A stretch of DNA of 64,000 bases. Origin: Deinococcus soli (ex Cha et al. 2016). Lineage in GTDB: Bacteria; Deinococcota; Deinococci; Deinococcales; Deinococcaceae. Position numbers and translations under genes: made by a program. Shown here piece by piece: positions 32,533 to 44,197 of the stretch. A model generated the notes under the pieces. It did not search any database and was not told the origin of the DNA. It worked only from the letters and a program-made list of their open reading frames with translations. The stretch covers positions 2,061,501 to 2,125,500 of the forward strand of contig NZ_CP011389.1 of assembly GCF_001007995.1 (NCBI RefSeq), written 5' to 3'. Positions within the stretch are counted from its first letter, which is position 1. Each line of letters starts with the position of its first letter.

Positions 32533-33754
32533 CCTGCACCAGCACACGCTCCCCAACGGCCTCACCCTCCTCCTCGAACCGGACCCGGACGCCCAGACCA
32601 TCGCCGCCGGGTACTTCGTCAACACCGGCAGCCGCGAAGAAACCCCCCAGGACATGGGTGCGAGCCACTTCATCGAACACCTGCTGTTCAAAGGCAGCGA
32701 CGAACTCAGCGCCCGCGAACTCAACGAACGCCTCGACGACCTCGGCGGTCACGCCAACGCCTTCACCAGCGAAGAAGCCACCGTCTACCACGCCGCCACC
32801 CTCCCCGAACACACCCCGGAACTCCTGCACACCCTCACCGAACTGATGCGCCCCGCCCTGCGCGACACCGACATCCACACCGAACGCGGCGTCATCCTCG
32901 AAGAAATCGCCATGTACGCCGACCAGCCCAGCGTCCGTGTCACCGACCAGCTCCGCGCTGACTACTGGGGCGACCACCCCCTCGGCCAGCCCATCCTCGG
33001 CACCACCGACACCGTCACCACCCTCAGCCCCGACACCCTGCGCGCCCACCATCAGGCCCGCTACGGCGCCCAGCGCGTCACCCTTGCCGTCACCGGCCAG
33101 TTCGACCCGCACCAGCTCACCACCTGGGCCCAGCAGCACCTCAAAGACTGGCCCGGCGGCACCCCCACCCCCCACCCCGACACCCGACCCCCCGCCTGGC
33201 CCGACCACACCCACACCCTCACCGACCCCGACCTCACCCGCGTCCACCTCGCCGCCACCAGCCCCGGCCTGAGCGCCCACCACCCCCTGCGCGAAGCCGC
33301 ACACATCCTCGCCGACCTCATCGGCGGCGAAAACGGCGCCCTCTACTGGACCCTCATCGACACCGGCACCTGCGACAGCGCCGACCTCGCCCACCTCGAA
33401 TACCACGCGTGCGGCACCTTCGAAGGCGGCTTCACCAGCGACCCCGACCGCGCCCCCCACGCACTCGCCACCTACCGCCAAGTCCTCCGGGACGCCCACA
33501 CCCTCATCACCCCGCAGTCCGTGCGCCGCGCCGCCCGCAAACTCGCCGTCAGCACGCTCCTGCGCGCCGAAACACCCCAGGGCCGCCTCTTCACCCTCGG
33601 CATGGAATACCTCGCCACCGGCCGCACCCTCAGCACCGACGACCTCGTCAAACGCTACGAGAACGTCACCGTCGAGCAGGTGCAGGAAGTGCTGCGGCTG
33701 TGCCCCATGGACCGGCTGACAGTCGTGGCGCTCGGGCCTATCTCGGCACTCTGA
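32525..33754 (+). CDS. M16-family zinc peptidase (catalytic subunit)
   Basis: 409 residues. [20 protein letters not shown] opens the first lobe; the zinc motif is [10 protein letters not shown] (HxxEH) and the third ligand lies in the [13 protein letters not shown] region. The C-terminal lobe contains [20 protein letters not shown]. It degrades peptides in a clam-shell chamber and probably pairs with the upstream inactive homologue. Confidence 0.93.
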   Translation: MPDLHQHTLPNGLTLLLEPDPDAQTIAAGYFVNTGSREETPQDMGASHFIEHLLFKGSDELSARELNERLDDLGGHANAFTSEEATVYHAATLPEHTPELLHTLTELMRPALRDTDIHTERGVILEEIAMYADQPSVRVTDQLRADYWGDHPLGQPILGTTDTVTTLSPDTLRAHHQARYGAQRVTLAVTGQFDPHQLTTWAQQHLKDWPGGTPTPHPDTRPPAWPDHTHTLTDPDLTRVHLAATSPGLSAHHPLREAAHILADLIGGENGALYWTLIDTGTCDSADLAHLEYHACGTFEGGFTSDPDRAPHALATYRQVLRDAHTLITPQSVRRAARKLAVSTLLRAETPQGRLFTLGMEYLATGRTLSTDDLVKRYENVTVEQVQEVLRLCPMDRLTVVALGPISAL

Positions 33755-33787
33755 TTTCGTTTGGGAGTGCTTCCCCGTTGGAAGGGC

Positions 33788-34299
<512 letters not shown>

Positions 34300-34324
34300 C
34301 CCCCACGACGCAACCGGTCACTGG

Positions 34325-35143
34325 TCAGCGAGTCGTCGCCGCGTACAGCGCGAGCACCTCACGCGCCTCGTCCACGTGCATCTGCTCCACGAGTGCGCCC
34401 TGGTGTGCGGCGATGCTTTTCCCTTCAGCGCGTGCGGCGTCCCACGCGTCGATGAGGGCCTGTGCGTGTTCCGCTTCGGTTTCGGTGACGCCGAACGCCT
34501 GGTTGGCGGCGTCGATCTGCCCTGGGTGGATGAGGGTTTTGCCGCTGAAGCCGAGGGCGCGGCCCTGCTGGCATTGCCGCGTGAAGCCGTCGGAATTGCG
34601 GATGTCGTTGTACACGGCGTCGAGGGGTGTTTTGCCGTGGGCGCGGGCGGCGAGGACGACGCTGCTCAGCGCGTGGAGGAGCGGGGTGCGGTCGGGGTGG
34701 GGTTGGGTGCGCAGGGCGCGGGCGAGGTCGTTCGCACCGACGATGAGGGTGGTGACGCCGGGCACGGCGGCGATCTGGGGTGCGTTCAGGACGCCGTGTG
34801 GGGTTTCGATCATGGCCCAGAGGGGCAGGCCGAGGCTGAGGGCGTGGGCGTCTGCGGCGCGCTCGACTTTGGGCAGGACGATGCCGCTGGCGCCGGCGGT
34901 CAGCGCCAGTTCGCGGTCGTCGTGTTCCCAGGGGGTGTTCAGGCCGTTGACGCGGATGAGGACGGGGACGGGCCAGGGGGTGCGCAGGGCTTCGCGGACG
35001 TGTTCTCTGGCGGCGTGTTTGTATTCGGGGGCGACGGCGTCTTCGAGGTCGAGGATGATGGCGTCGGCGCCCAGGGTGCGGGCTTTCTCGATGGCGCGGG
35101 GTTTGTCGCCGGGGACGTACAGGACGGAGCGTGTGGGGGGCAT
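34325..35143 (-). CDS. CitE/HpcH-family aldolase/lyase
   Basis: 272 residues of the CitE-like TIM barrel: SVLYVPGDKPRAIEKARTLG, then AIILDLEDAVAP with the metal-binding acidic residues, VLIRVNGLNT, and LWAMIETPHGVLNAP with the second metal glutamate; GKTLIHPGQI closes the barrel. Stand-alone members cleave or hydrolyse malyl- or citramalyl-CoA-type substrates. No citrate lyase partner genes are near, so a CitE-like, not a citrate lyase, role is likely. Confidence 0.88.
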   Translation of the reverse strand: MPPTRSVLYVPGDKPRAIEKARTLGADAIILDLEDAVAPEYKHAAREHVREALRTPWPVPVLIRVNGLNTPWEHDDRELALTAGASGIVLPKVERAADAHALSLGLPLWAMIETPHGVLNAPQIAAVPGVTTLIVGANDLARALRTQPHPDRTPLLHALSSVVLAARAHGKTPLDAVYNDIRNSDGFTRQCQQGRALGFSGKTLIHPGQIDAANQAFGVTETEAEHAQALIDAWDAARAEGKSIAAHQGALVEQMHVDEAREVLALYAATTR

Positions 35144-35166
35144 GGGTTCAGTATCGGGGGTGGGGG

Positions 35167-35550
35167 TCAGGGGAGGCCCCAGATGCGGGGTGGGGCGAGT
35201 TCCAGCACGTTTCCGGCCGGGTCATGGAAATACAGGCTCTCGCCCCGGTCCCCCCAGGCGTACCGGGTGACGGTCAGTCCGGCGGCGCGCAGCCTCGCTT
35301 CCCACTCGTCGGTTTGGGCGGGGTCCAGGGTCAGGCAGGTGTGCCCGCCGGGCGTTCCGGCGTGTGGGGGAACGTCGCCGGGCTGGGCGCTGGCGCGCGG
35401 GTCGAAGATCAGCAGCATGCTGCCGTCCAGCCGGTAGAACAGGTGCCGCCCGGCGACCTTTCCGTGCAGGGTCAGGCCCAACGTTCCGCTGTAGAACGCC
35501 TCGGCGCGGTCCAGATCGTCGACGTACAGGCAGGTTTCCAGGACGCGCAT
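35167..35550 (-). CDS. glyoxalase/VOC-superfamily protein
   Basis: 127 residues with the paired beta-alpha-beta-beta-beta modules of the VOC fold: LETCLYVDDLDRAEAFYSGT at the start and ESLYFHDPAGNVLELAPPR at the end. It lacks an obvious activity-defining feature. The start at 35550 is supported by TACCCT (minus strand, 35557-35562) 6 nt upstream, again a leaderless arrangement. Confidence 0.85.
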   Translation of the reverse strand: MRVLETCLYVDDLDRAEAFYSGTLGLTLHGKVAGRHLFYRLDGSMLLIFDPRASAQPGDVPPHAGTPGGHTCLTLDPAQTDEWEARLRAAGLTVTRYAWGDRGESLYFHDPAGNVLELAPPRIWGLP

Positions 35551-35606
35551 GTCGCCAGGGTACGGCAGCGCGCCCCGGCCGGAGCGGGAGCGCGCGTCGA
35601 GTGGGG

Positions 35607-35720
35607 TTATTTCAGGCGGCAGAGTTCGCCGGGGTTGCAGGTCTGGATGACGGACGCTCCGGCTCCGCTGGCGGCAGCGAGGGTCAGGAGGGTGGCGGCG
35701 GTCACGAGCAGTCGTTTCAT
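35607..35720 (-). CDS. 37-residue secreted peptide
   Basis: The frame starts with ATG preceded by AAGGAG at ideal spacing. The product is a basic start, a hydrophobic core and an AxA-type cleavage region (MKRLLVTAATLLTLAAAS), leaving a mature peptide of roughly 15 residues that contains two cysteines (TCNPGELCRLK), which could form a disulfide loop. It lies 106 nt downstream of the RIO kinase gene on the same strand. It is too short for family recognition; the ribosome-binding site and export signal are the evidence. Confidence 0.55.
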   Translation of the reverse strand: MKRLLVTAATLLTLAAASGAGASVIQTCNPGELCRLK

Positions 35721-35825
35721 GGGAACTCCTTCCAGCGGGGTGCTGGGCCCGGTGCTCCGGGTGTTCCCCAGTTGTACGGCGGGGCCTGCGCGGGTGCCCC
35801 TCTTGCGTTCGCGGGGCGGTCATGT

Positions 35826-36719
<894 letters not shown>

Positions 36720-36734
36720 GGGCGCCTCCGGGGG

Positions 36735-36854
36735 TCAGTGCAGGGTGTGGAGCCCGAAGGCAGAGGCGGCCAGTGGGGTTGCGTCAAAATCACTCCAGGG
36801 TGCGGAAACGAGAACTCCGTGCGCGGCGGTCTGGATTTCAGTGATGTTGGTCAT
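36735..36854 (-). CDS. 39-residue small protein upstream of RIO kinase
   Basis: ATG preceded by AAAGGAGG at about 8 nt, a very strong ribosome-binding site. The product begins MTNITEIQTAAHGVLVSAPW and ends GLHTLH; no signal peptide or membrane segment is seen. The stop lies 15 nt before the RIO kinase start, so the two are probably co-translated. It could be a leader peptide or a small partner of the kinase. Confidence 0.5.
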   Translation of the reverse strand: MTNITEIQTAAHGVLVSAPWSDFDATPLAASAFGLHTLH

Positions 36855-36981
36855 AGCTGGCACCTCCTTTCGGTGATGAGCGCAGCGTAGCAGGGCAAGG
36901 TGGCGACTGTCACGAAAGAAGCGGGCGCTAGGCCATCACGCCTACGGTGCCTCCGGGCTGCCCGGCGCCGGGGCGGCACCC

Positions 36982-37010
36982 TTGCACGACGTGAGAGTCG
37001 GTGCTACTCT
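36982..37010 (+). promoter_or_regulatory. tRNA-Trp promoter
   Basis: TTGCAC (36982-36987), 17 nt, TACTCT (37005-37010); the transcript starts about 25 nt before the mature tRNA. Confidence 0.7.
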
Positions 37011-37039
37011 GCACAGGCCCGCGTGGAAGCGCGCGAGAA

Positions 37040-37117
<78 letters not shown>

Positions 37118-37120
37118 GAA

Positions 37121-37153
37121 CCGCCCCCCAGTCCACTCCGGGTTGGGGGGCGG
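37121..37153 (+). terminator. terminator after tRNA-Trp
   Basis: CCGCCCCCCA (37121-37130) pairs with TGGGGGGCGG (37144-37153); a CCTTT tail follows. Confidence 0.65.
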
Positions 37154-37305
37154 ATCCTTTGCCGAGTCCTCCGGTCGGCGGCAGTCCGTATCACAGGACT
37201 CCGCGGGGTGCAGAGATGAAGGGAGGCTGTGAAGTTTCCCCGGCAGTCTGGGGTGGGGTATTCATAGACTGCGGGTCATTCCCTCATTGGTGGGCAAGGA
37301 GTCTC

Positions 37306-37941
37306 ATGAAGAAAAGTGCTGTTCTGTCGGTTGTGGTGCTCGGTCTGTCACTGGCCAGCTGTAGCAGGATCGTGGGCGCGGCCATTCCGCCGCAGACGAT
37401 CAGTAATCCGGCGGGGCTGGAGGGCAAGCAGCTGGTGGCGTCGTCGCCGCTGGTCATCGAATCGGTGCGGGGCACCGTGAGTTACAGCACGGCTGGTGCG
37501 CCGTTCGGGGACATTCAGATTCAGGAGCTGCCGTTCGGGATCAAGCCCGGCGGGCTGGAGTTCCGGACGGGGTTCAGTCAGATTGACGTGACGGGCGCGT
37601 GCGTGAAGCCGCAGGCGTTCACCGTGACGGTCCGGGACGTGAAGGTGGACGCCAGTGACCCGGTGGCCAGCGCGACCTTCACGGAGAATGCGGCGGCGCA
37701 GTTCACGCTGACGCGCACGTCCGAGAGTGCCGGGAAGGCCACGTACGGCGTATCGGACACGAAGCTGAGCGTCTCGGCGGATGTGGCGACGGCCATGAAG
37801 TTCTTCTCGATCCTCACCACGGGCGGCCAGAACACGGTCAGTGTCACGGCGACGATCAGCGCCAGTGACAACGGCCTGGCGGGCTGCACGATGGGTTTCA
37901 CCCTGAAGGACGTGAGCGTCACGCTGAGCAAGTTCCAGTAA
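37306..37941 (+). CDS. lipoprotein of unknown function
   Basis: 211 residues from the ATG preceded by AAGGAG. A lipoprotein signal peptide with lipobox LASC (MKKSAVLSVVVLGLSLASC) indicates attachment to a membrane. The mature part is beta-rich (TVSYSTAGAPFGDIQIQEL, FTVTVRDVKVDASDPVASAT) with two further cysteines (GACVKP and GLAGCTMG). No domain is recognised. It is monocistronic between tRNA-Trp and cutA. Confidence 0.75.
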   Translation: MKKSAVLSVVVLGLSLASCSRIVGAAIPPQTISNPAGLEGKQLVASSPLVIESVRGTVSYSTAGAPFGDIQIQELPFGIKPGGLEFRTGFSQIDVTGACVKPQAFTVTVRDVKVDASDPVASATFTENAAAQFTLTRTSESAGKATYGVSDTKLSVSADVATAMKFFSILTTGGQNTVSVTATISASDNGLAGCTMGFTLKDVSVTLSKFQ

Positions 37942-38029
37942 CCCCTGGTCTGCACTGACTTCGGGTGGCGTCTGGTTCGCGGCTCGTGTCATCGCCACTG
38001 CATTCCGCTGTTCGGGACCGTGCTCAGAC

Positions 38030-38057
38030 GCCCCCACTGCGCTCTGCGGGTGGGGGC
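38030..38057. terminator. bidirectional hairpin between lipoprotein and cutA
   Basis: GCCCCCAC (38030-38037) pairs with GTGGGGGC (38050-38057) in the gap between converging genes. Confidence 0.5.
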
Positions 38058-38084
38058 GGTCTGCTGGGTTGCCGGGTGCGGCGT

Positions 38085-38405
38085 TCAGCGTTGGGGTGGG
38101 GTGAGGGCGTCGCGCAGCCACGCCTGGAATTCCGGCAGGGCGCGGTCGTACTGCAGGGCGATGATCTCGGGCACCTCGTAGGGATGCACGGCCTTGATGC
38201 GCGCCTCGAGGTCCGGATACTGTTCACCGCTGGTCTTGATGAGCAGCAGGCTCTCGGGGTCCTCGGCGACCTCGCCCTGCCAGCGGTACACGCTCTGGAG
38301 GCCGGGGACGATGTTCACGCAGCCGGCGAGGTGCTCGGCGACGAGGATGCGGGCCAGGTCAAGGGCCCGCTCGGGGGGGAGGGTGACCATGACGACAAGT
38401 GACAC
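38085..38405 (-). CDS. cutA: CutA1 divalent-ion tolerance protein
   Basis: 106 residues, the usual length. Family landmarks: LVAEHLAGCVNIVPGLQSVY, RWQGEVAEDPESLLLIKTS and HPYEVPEIIALQ. CutA1 forms a very stable trimer and has been linked to copper tolerance, although its molecular role is unclear. The start is a GTG at 38405: TATGCT (minus strand, 38412-38417) lies 6 nt before it, consistent with a leaderless transcript. Confidence 0.95.
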   Translation of the reverse strand: MSLVVMVTLPPERALDLARILVAEHLAGCVNIVPGLQSVYRWQGEVAEDPESLLLIKTSGEQYPDLEARIKAVHPYEVPEIIALQYDRALPEFQAWLRDALTPPQR

Positions 38406-38479
38406 GCGTCCAGCATACGACCTGGGCGGGTGGGGTCGGCAAGGGAACCCCCCCGGTGTGTGACGGGGGGCAAGCGGCT

Positions 38480-38498
38480 GCGCGCCGGTCTGGCGCGC
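38480..38498. terminator. short hairpin after HtrA-like gene
   Basis: GCGCGCC (38480-38486) pairs with GGCGCGC (38492-38498) around a 5-nt loop just past the protease stop codon. Confidence 0.4.
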
Positions 38499-38508
38499 GG
38501 CGCGGGCG

Positions 38509-39609
38509 TTACTGGAGGGTGCGTTTCAGGAGGGTGACCCTGACCTGCACGCGTTTCTTGTTGCGCCACACGTCCAGCGTGACGGTCTGACCGGGGCGTT
38601 TGGCGGCGACCAGTCGGGTCACGTCGAAGGAGTCGCGCACGCCCTGGCCGTCCACGGCGACGATGATGTCGCCGAGCGGTGCCAGGAGCTGGTCCTTGCT
38701 GTTGCGCAGGCTGCCGCGCAGGCCAGCGCGGGCGGCGGCGCTGCCGGCGGGTACCTGATCGACCAGGGCGCCCTGGTTGCTGCTCAGGCCCGCCAGCTGG
38801 CGCAGGGCCGGGTCAAGGCTGTCGAGGTCCACGAGGGTCGCGCCGAGCGTGCCGCGCTGGGGCACGCCGATCTTCTCAAGGTCGTCGAGGCTCTGCTTGA
38901 CGACGTCGCTGGGGATGGCGATGCCGATCGTGCCGGGCACCAGGGCGTTCGGGGCGGCGTTCAGGTCGGCCACGCCGACGACGAGTCCGCGGGAGTCCAG
39001 GACGGGGCCGCCGCTGTTGCCCTGTTGGATGCTGGCGGTGGTGGTGATGTACTGGCTGATCTCCGAGCCGAGCTGGTCGGTGCGGGGGACGTCGCGGGCG
39101 CTGGCGGTGACGCTGTACACGCCGCTGCCGACGAAGTTCTGGATGCGGAAGGGCGTGCCGAGCGTCATGAGTTTCTGCCCCGGGATGAGGCGGGCGCTGG
39201 ACCCGAACGCGAGCGTGGCGGGCGCGGTGACGCCGGTGACGCGCAGGATCGCGATGTCGATGCCGGGGTCGACGCCCTCGAGGCGCGCGGTGACGCGGCG
39301 GCCGTTGTACAGCGTGACGGTGATGGATTCCTGGAACTGCACGACGTGGTAGTTCGTGACGATCAGGTCCTTCTTGTAGAAAAAACCGGTGCCGGTCTCG
39401 ATGGGGTCGTCGCCGGGTTGCAGCTGTTCGCGTTGCAGCCGGGTGTCGACACGCACGACGGCCTGCAGGGCTTTCTGGGTGATCTCGACGGTGTTGATCT
39501 CGTCGGGGGTGACCAGGGTGCGCTGCGCGGTGACGCGGCCGGTCAGGTACGCGCCGCCGAGTCCGCCGCACAGCAGCAGCGTGAGTCCCAGCGCGCGTGG
39601 GAACTTCAC
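38509..39609 (-). CDS. HtrA/DegP-like serine protease with PDZ domain
   Basis: 366 residues from a GTG overlapping the upstream stop (GTGA). An N-terminal signal anchor (LGLTLLLCGGLGGAYLTG) exports it. The trypsin-like triad is present: His88 in TNYHVV, Asp118 in GIDIAIL and Ser199 in QQGNSGGPV. A PDZ domain spans about residues 250-345 (GDIIVAVDGQGVRDSFDVTR). It would degrade or refold damaged envelope proteins. The gene is translationally coupled to the small FmdB-like gene. Confidence 0.93.
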   Translation of the reverse strand: MKFPRALGLTLLLCGGLGGAYLTGRVTAQRTLVTPDEINTVEITQKALQAVVRVDTRLQREQLQPGDDPIETGTGFFYKKDLIVTNYHVVQFQESITVTLYNGRRVTARLEGVDPGIDIAILRVTGVTAPATLAFGSSARLIPGQKLMTLGTPFRIQNFVGSGVYSVTASARDVPRTDQLGSEISQYITTTASIQQGNSGGPVLDSRGLVVGVADLNAAPNALVPGTIGIAIPSDVVKQSLDDLEKIGVPQRGTLGATLVDLDSLDPALRQLAGLSSNQGALVDQVPAGSAAARAGLRGSLRNSKDQLLAPLGDIIVAVDGQGVRDSFDVTRLVAAKRPGQTVTLDVWRNKKRVQVRVTLLKRTLQ

Positions 39610-39797
39610 TCGCTGCTCTTGGGGCGGGAGTCGGTGACGTAGAAGCCGCTGCCCTTGAACGCGATGCCCGGGCGGGCCAGGACGCGTTTGACGGGCGCGC
39701 CGGTGTCGGGGTGCGTGGTGTAGGGCTCGTCGCGCATGCTCTGCTGCAACTCGTAGATTTCGCCGTTTTCCAGGTTCTTGTACAGGTAGGTGGGCAT
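39606..39797 (-). CDS. FmdB-like small protein without zinc cysteines
   Basis: 63 residues. The pattern MPTYLYKNLENGEIYELQQS ... RDEPYTTHPDTGAPVKRVLA ... IAFKGSGFYVTDSRP follows the FmdB/CxxC-ribbon family, in which two CxxC pairs bind zinc. Here every cysteine position is replaced (NLENGE and HPDTGA), so zinc cannot be bound the usual way. GAGG precedes the ATG at 39797. It is co-translated with the HtrA-like protease. Confidence 0.8.
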   Translation of the reverse strand: MPTYLYKNLENGEIYELQQSMRDEPYTTHPDTGAPVKRVLARPGIAFKGSGFYVTDSRPKSSE

Positions 39798-40023
39798 GGA
39801 TCGACCTCGCGTGATGTGTCCGCGCGCGTACGCTCGCGCCGAATATCCTAGCAACTGTGGTCAGGCGCGGATGTAAGGTCGCTCAGGCGTTCCCTTGAGG
39901 GTTGCGGCGGTGGCCTGCCCAGCCCCGGATGGGTGCGTGAGTGGCGTACTCATGTGAGGTGGGGGGTGGATGCTATGCTGCGCGGGTGGACCGACTTGGT
40001 GTCCGGTTCACACGAAACAGGGC

Positions 40024-40206
40024 AGCGCAAGGCCCCTGCCCGCCCACGCGGGACTGGGGAGACGAGGTGGAAGTCAGCGAGTTTCTGCGGATGCTTCCAG
40101 GCCAGCATGCACGGCCTACCCGGCGCCCGGCGGTTCCAGCACGGAATCCAGGGCGTGAATCCCGACCATAACCCCCGTGGCAACACGGACATAAAGCCGG
40201 GAACCA
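40024..40206 (+). ncRNA. glmS ribozyme
   Basis: The leader of glmS contains the glmS ribozyme core. The cleavage site would be between A40024 and G40025 of AGCGC. A CCCC...GGGG hairpin follows (P1-like, about 40033-40059), then GACGAGG (40061-40067). GGAAG (40069-40073) pairs with CTTCC (40094-40098) around the conserved GCGGATGC (40087-40094), and then comes GGCC-AGCATGCAC-GGCC, which is co-linear with the Bacillus ribozyme. Bound glucosamine 6-phosphate serves as cofactor for self-cleavage, which lowers glmS expression. A -10-like TATGCT (39974-39979) lies upstream. The first 170 nt after the FmdB gene hold nothing else visible. The 3' boundary is approximate. Confidence 0.88.
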
Positions 40207-40304
40207 TGCATCAAATCCACAGACACCAGCGTGGGCTGCGAGCAGTGTGGCGGGAGGTCCTGACCCCCGGACCGCGCCGCTGACGCGCCCCAGCAAGGAG
40301 CATT

Positions 40305-42125
<1,821 letters not shown>

Positions 42126-42140
42126 CAGCGTCCAGCAGGA

Positions 42141-42175
42141 GGGGGCCGCAGCCAATCGCGCTGCGGCCCCCCTCG
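42141..42175 (+). terminator. glmS terminator
   Basis: GGGGGCCGCAGC (42141-42152) pairs with GCTGCGGCCCCC (42160-42171) around a 7-nt loop. The stem also serves the convergent protease gene. Confidence 0.7.
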
Positions 42176-42184
42176 CTTGTTCGG

Positions 42185-43807
42185 TCAGAAGTTGGCCATG
42201 TCGCTGGCGACGGCGTTCGCGGGGATGTTGTACACGCCGTACACTTCCTTGTCCATGAAGCTGTCGGGCAGGTAGGCGTAGCCGCCGTCGCCGAAGCCGC
42301 AGCTCCAGGAGTTCTTGATCACGAAGTACCCGGTGGGCAGGGACAGCTTGACGTTCACCAGCCCGGCGATCTTCACGTCGTAGGTCTGCATGCCGCTGTT
42401 GACGTAGCCGACGACGTGCACGGCGTGACCGCCGCGGACCTTGCCGCCCATCAGGCTCAGGTTCGGCAGGCCGGTGGCGCCGATGGCGTCGAAGGCGGGG
42501 TCCACGTTGAAGCCCAGGATCAGCTGGTCGCCCCGGTCGATCATCTGGCGCAGCAGGGCGCGGCGGTAGGCGCGGGCGGCGTCGCCGCTGCCCAGGGCGT
42601 TGTTGGCGAGTGCCACCCAGACTTCGGTGCCCTGCGTGGCGCGGAAGTTGAACGCGGCGTTCGGGGCGATGTCCCACTCGGGTTTCCACGCGCAGTTGTT
42701 CGTGCCGCCCTGGCAGACGAGCTGGGCCTGGGCGGTGGTGTCGCTGCACGCCTGGTTGGCGTAGTTCAGGCAGGAGTTCCGGAATTCCGTGACGGCCTTG
42801 GTGGTGTCGGCGGGGATGCGGACGCGGCTCCGGGACGCGTTGTACTTCCAGCGGACCTCGGTGGGGATCATGCGCTGCTTGCCGATGATGTCGTTGAAGT
42901 CGCCCCACCCGGCGCCGTCGCCGAGGACGCCGTCGTCGCCGCGCAGCCAGTAGTACGCGTACTGCTCGGAGAGGTTGAATGGAGTCTTGATGCGGCGCGC
43001 GATCTGGGTTTCCAGCGCCGAGACGTACGCGAAGGCCATGCAGGTGCCGCGGCCGCCCTGGTCCTTGATGGTGGTGATCTGGTCGATGCGGTTGCCGCGC
43101 ATCTGCCCGAACAGGGCGTTGGTGGGCGTGAAGCGGCACGCGCCGTCGGTGGGGTTGCTCACGAAGCCGCCGCCGAGTTCCTCCTGCGGCTGCGAGGGTT
43201 TGGGGGGCGTGACCTTGTTCAGGATCGTGGTGGGCACCGTGAAGCGGACATTCGGGGCGATGTTGACGGTGCGGGCCGAGTCGGGCGTCAGGAATTCGCG
43301 CGGGATGGGGTTCTGGTCGCTGAGGCCGAACGACTGCAGGATGGCGGCGCGGTTGGCGGGTGCGGCGGCCTCGGCCTGGGCGACGCTCAGGGCGACGGTG
43401 TCCTGGCCGTACAGCAGGACTTCCTTGTTCTCGCCGGTGCGGAGCTTGATGGTGGTGGGCACCGTCAGGCCGCGCGGGAGGGCCAGGGTGGCGCGGGCGA
43501 TGTCGGCGCGCAGGTCCGCGCGGCCCTGGAGGCCCTGCACGAGGCTCAGGCTGCGGCTGATCTCGGCGTCGCGGGCCTGGAGGCGCGCGGGCAGCTCCTG
43601 CAGGTTCAGTTGCAGGGCGTTCGGGCTCTGGAGGACCTGCTGGAACTGGGCCTGGGGGACGCGCAGGACGTTCAGGTTCAGGGTGGAGATCTGGATGGGT
43701 TGCAGCTGGAGGTTCTGGAGGTTCACGCTGTTCTGCGCGTGCGCGGCGGACAGGGCGGCCGACAGGGTGGTGAGGAGGGCGGTGCCGATCAGGGTGCGTG
43801 CGTTCAT
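42185..43807 (-). CDS. secreted papain-like (C1) cysteine protease
   Basis: 540 residues from the ATG at 43807, preceded by GGAGG. A signal peptide (LIGTALLTTLSAALSAAHA) is followed by about 200 residues of Q/L-rich propeptide-like sequence. The protease domain has Cys256 in KDQGGRGTCMAFAYV, His461 in GGHAVHVVGY and Asn499 in IKNSWSCGFGDGGYAYL, the complete C1 triad. Extra cysteines (residues 346-372) may form disulfides. Such proteases act outside the cytoplasm. Confidence 0.88.
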   Translation of the reverse strand: MNARTLIGTALLTTLSAALSAAHAQNSVNLQNLQLQPIQISTLNLNVLRVPQAQFQQVLQSPNALQLNLQELPARLQARDAEISRSLSLVQGLQGRADLRADIARATLALPRGLTVPTTIKLRTGENKEVLLYGQDTVALSVAQAEAAAPANRAAILQSFGLSDQNPIPREFLTPDSARTVNIAPNVRFTVPTTILNKVTPPKPSQPQEELGGGFVSNPTDGACRFTPTNALFGQMRGNRIDQITTIKDQGGRGTCMAFAYVSALETQIARRIKTPFNLSEQYAYYWLRGDDGVLGDGAGWGDFNDIIGKQRMIPTEVRWKYNASRSRVRIPADTTKAVTEFRNSCLNYANQACSDTTAQAQLVCQGGTNNCAWKPEWDIAPNAAFNFRATQGTEVWVALANNALGSGDAARAYRRALLRQMIDRGDQLILGFNVDPAFDAIGATGLPNLSLMGGKVRGGHAVHVVGYVNSGMQTYDVKIAGLVNVKLSLPTGYFVIKNSWSCGFGDGGYAYLPDSFMDKEVYGVYNIPANAVASDMANF

Positions 43808-44064
43808 GGTGGACCTCCGGTGGGGTGTGGGCACAGTGAAGCGGATGGGGCGTTGCGGCGGCGTTGCGCGGAGAGGTGCGGTCGGTGCTGGGTGCAGTTC
43901 AGCAGACCGGCCATGATCGGGCCGTGATCGGATGGCGGGGGCGGGGTGTGCGGGCCTGGAGCGGACTGTGCCCGTCGACCGGTGCGGCACTGGGCTGGGG
44001 GTGGGGGCGACCTGCCAGGAATGTTGAACCGGGTCAAGTGTTGCGTGGGGGTGGGGCGTGGGGA

Positions 44065-44093
44065 TTGACAGGGGCGGGCGGGGCGCGCACACT
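44065..44093 (+). promoter_or_regulatory. promoter of the fructose-type ABC operon
   Basis: TTGACA (44065-44070), 17 nt, CACACT (44088-44093). The start would fall near 44100, a few bases before the first operator. The rest of the 390-nt gap after the protease gene shows nothing else. Confidence 0.6.
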
Positions 44094-44106
44094 GACTGCA
44101 CCTCAA

Positions 44107-44120
44107 TGTAATCGTTTGCA
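44107..44120 (+). promoter_or_regulatory. cre-like LacI-family operator 1
   Basis: TGTAATCGTTTGCA matches the TGNAANCGNWNNCA pattern of LacI/GalR-family operators and lies just after the predicted transcription start. Confidence 0.65.
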
Positions 44121-44183
44121 ACCGGGTTTCCTCGTCTGGGAAACCAGCCGCTCCACTCATCACCCGCAGCCGTGCCGGGGAGG

Positions 44184-44197
44184 TGTAATCGATTTCA
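44184..44197 (+). promoter_or_regulatory. cre-like LacI-family operator 2, abutting the start codon
   Basis: TGTAATCGATTTCA matches the same pattern and ends directly at the ATG of the LacI-family gene; the distance between the two operators is 77 nt. Confidence 0.65.
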
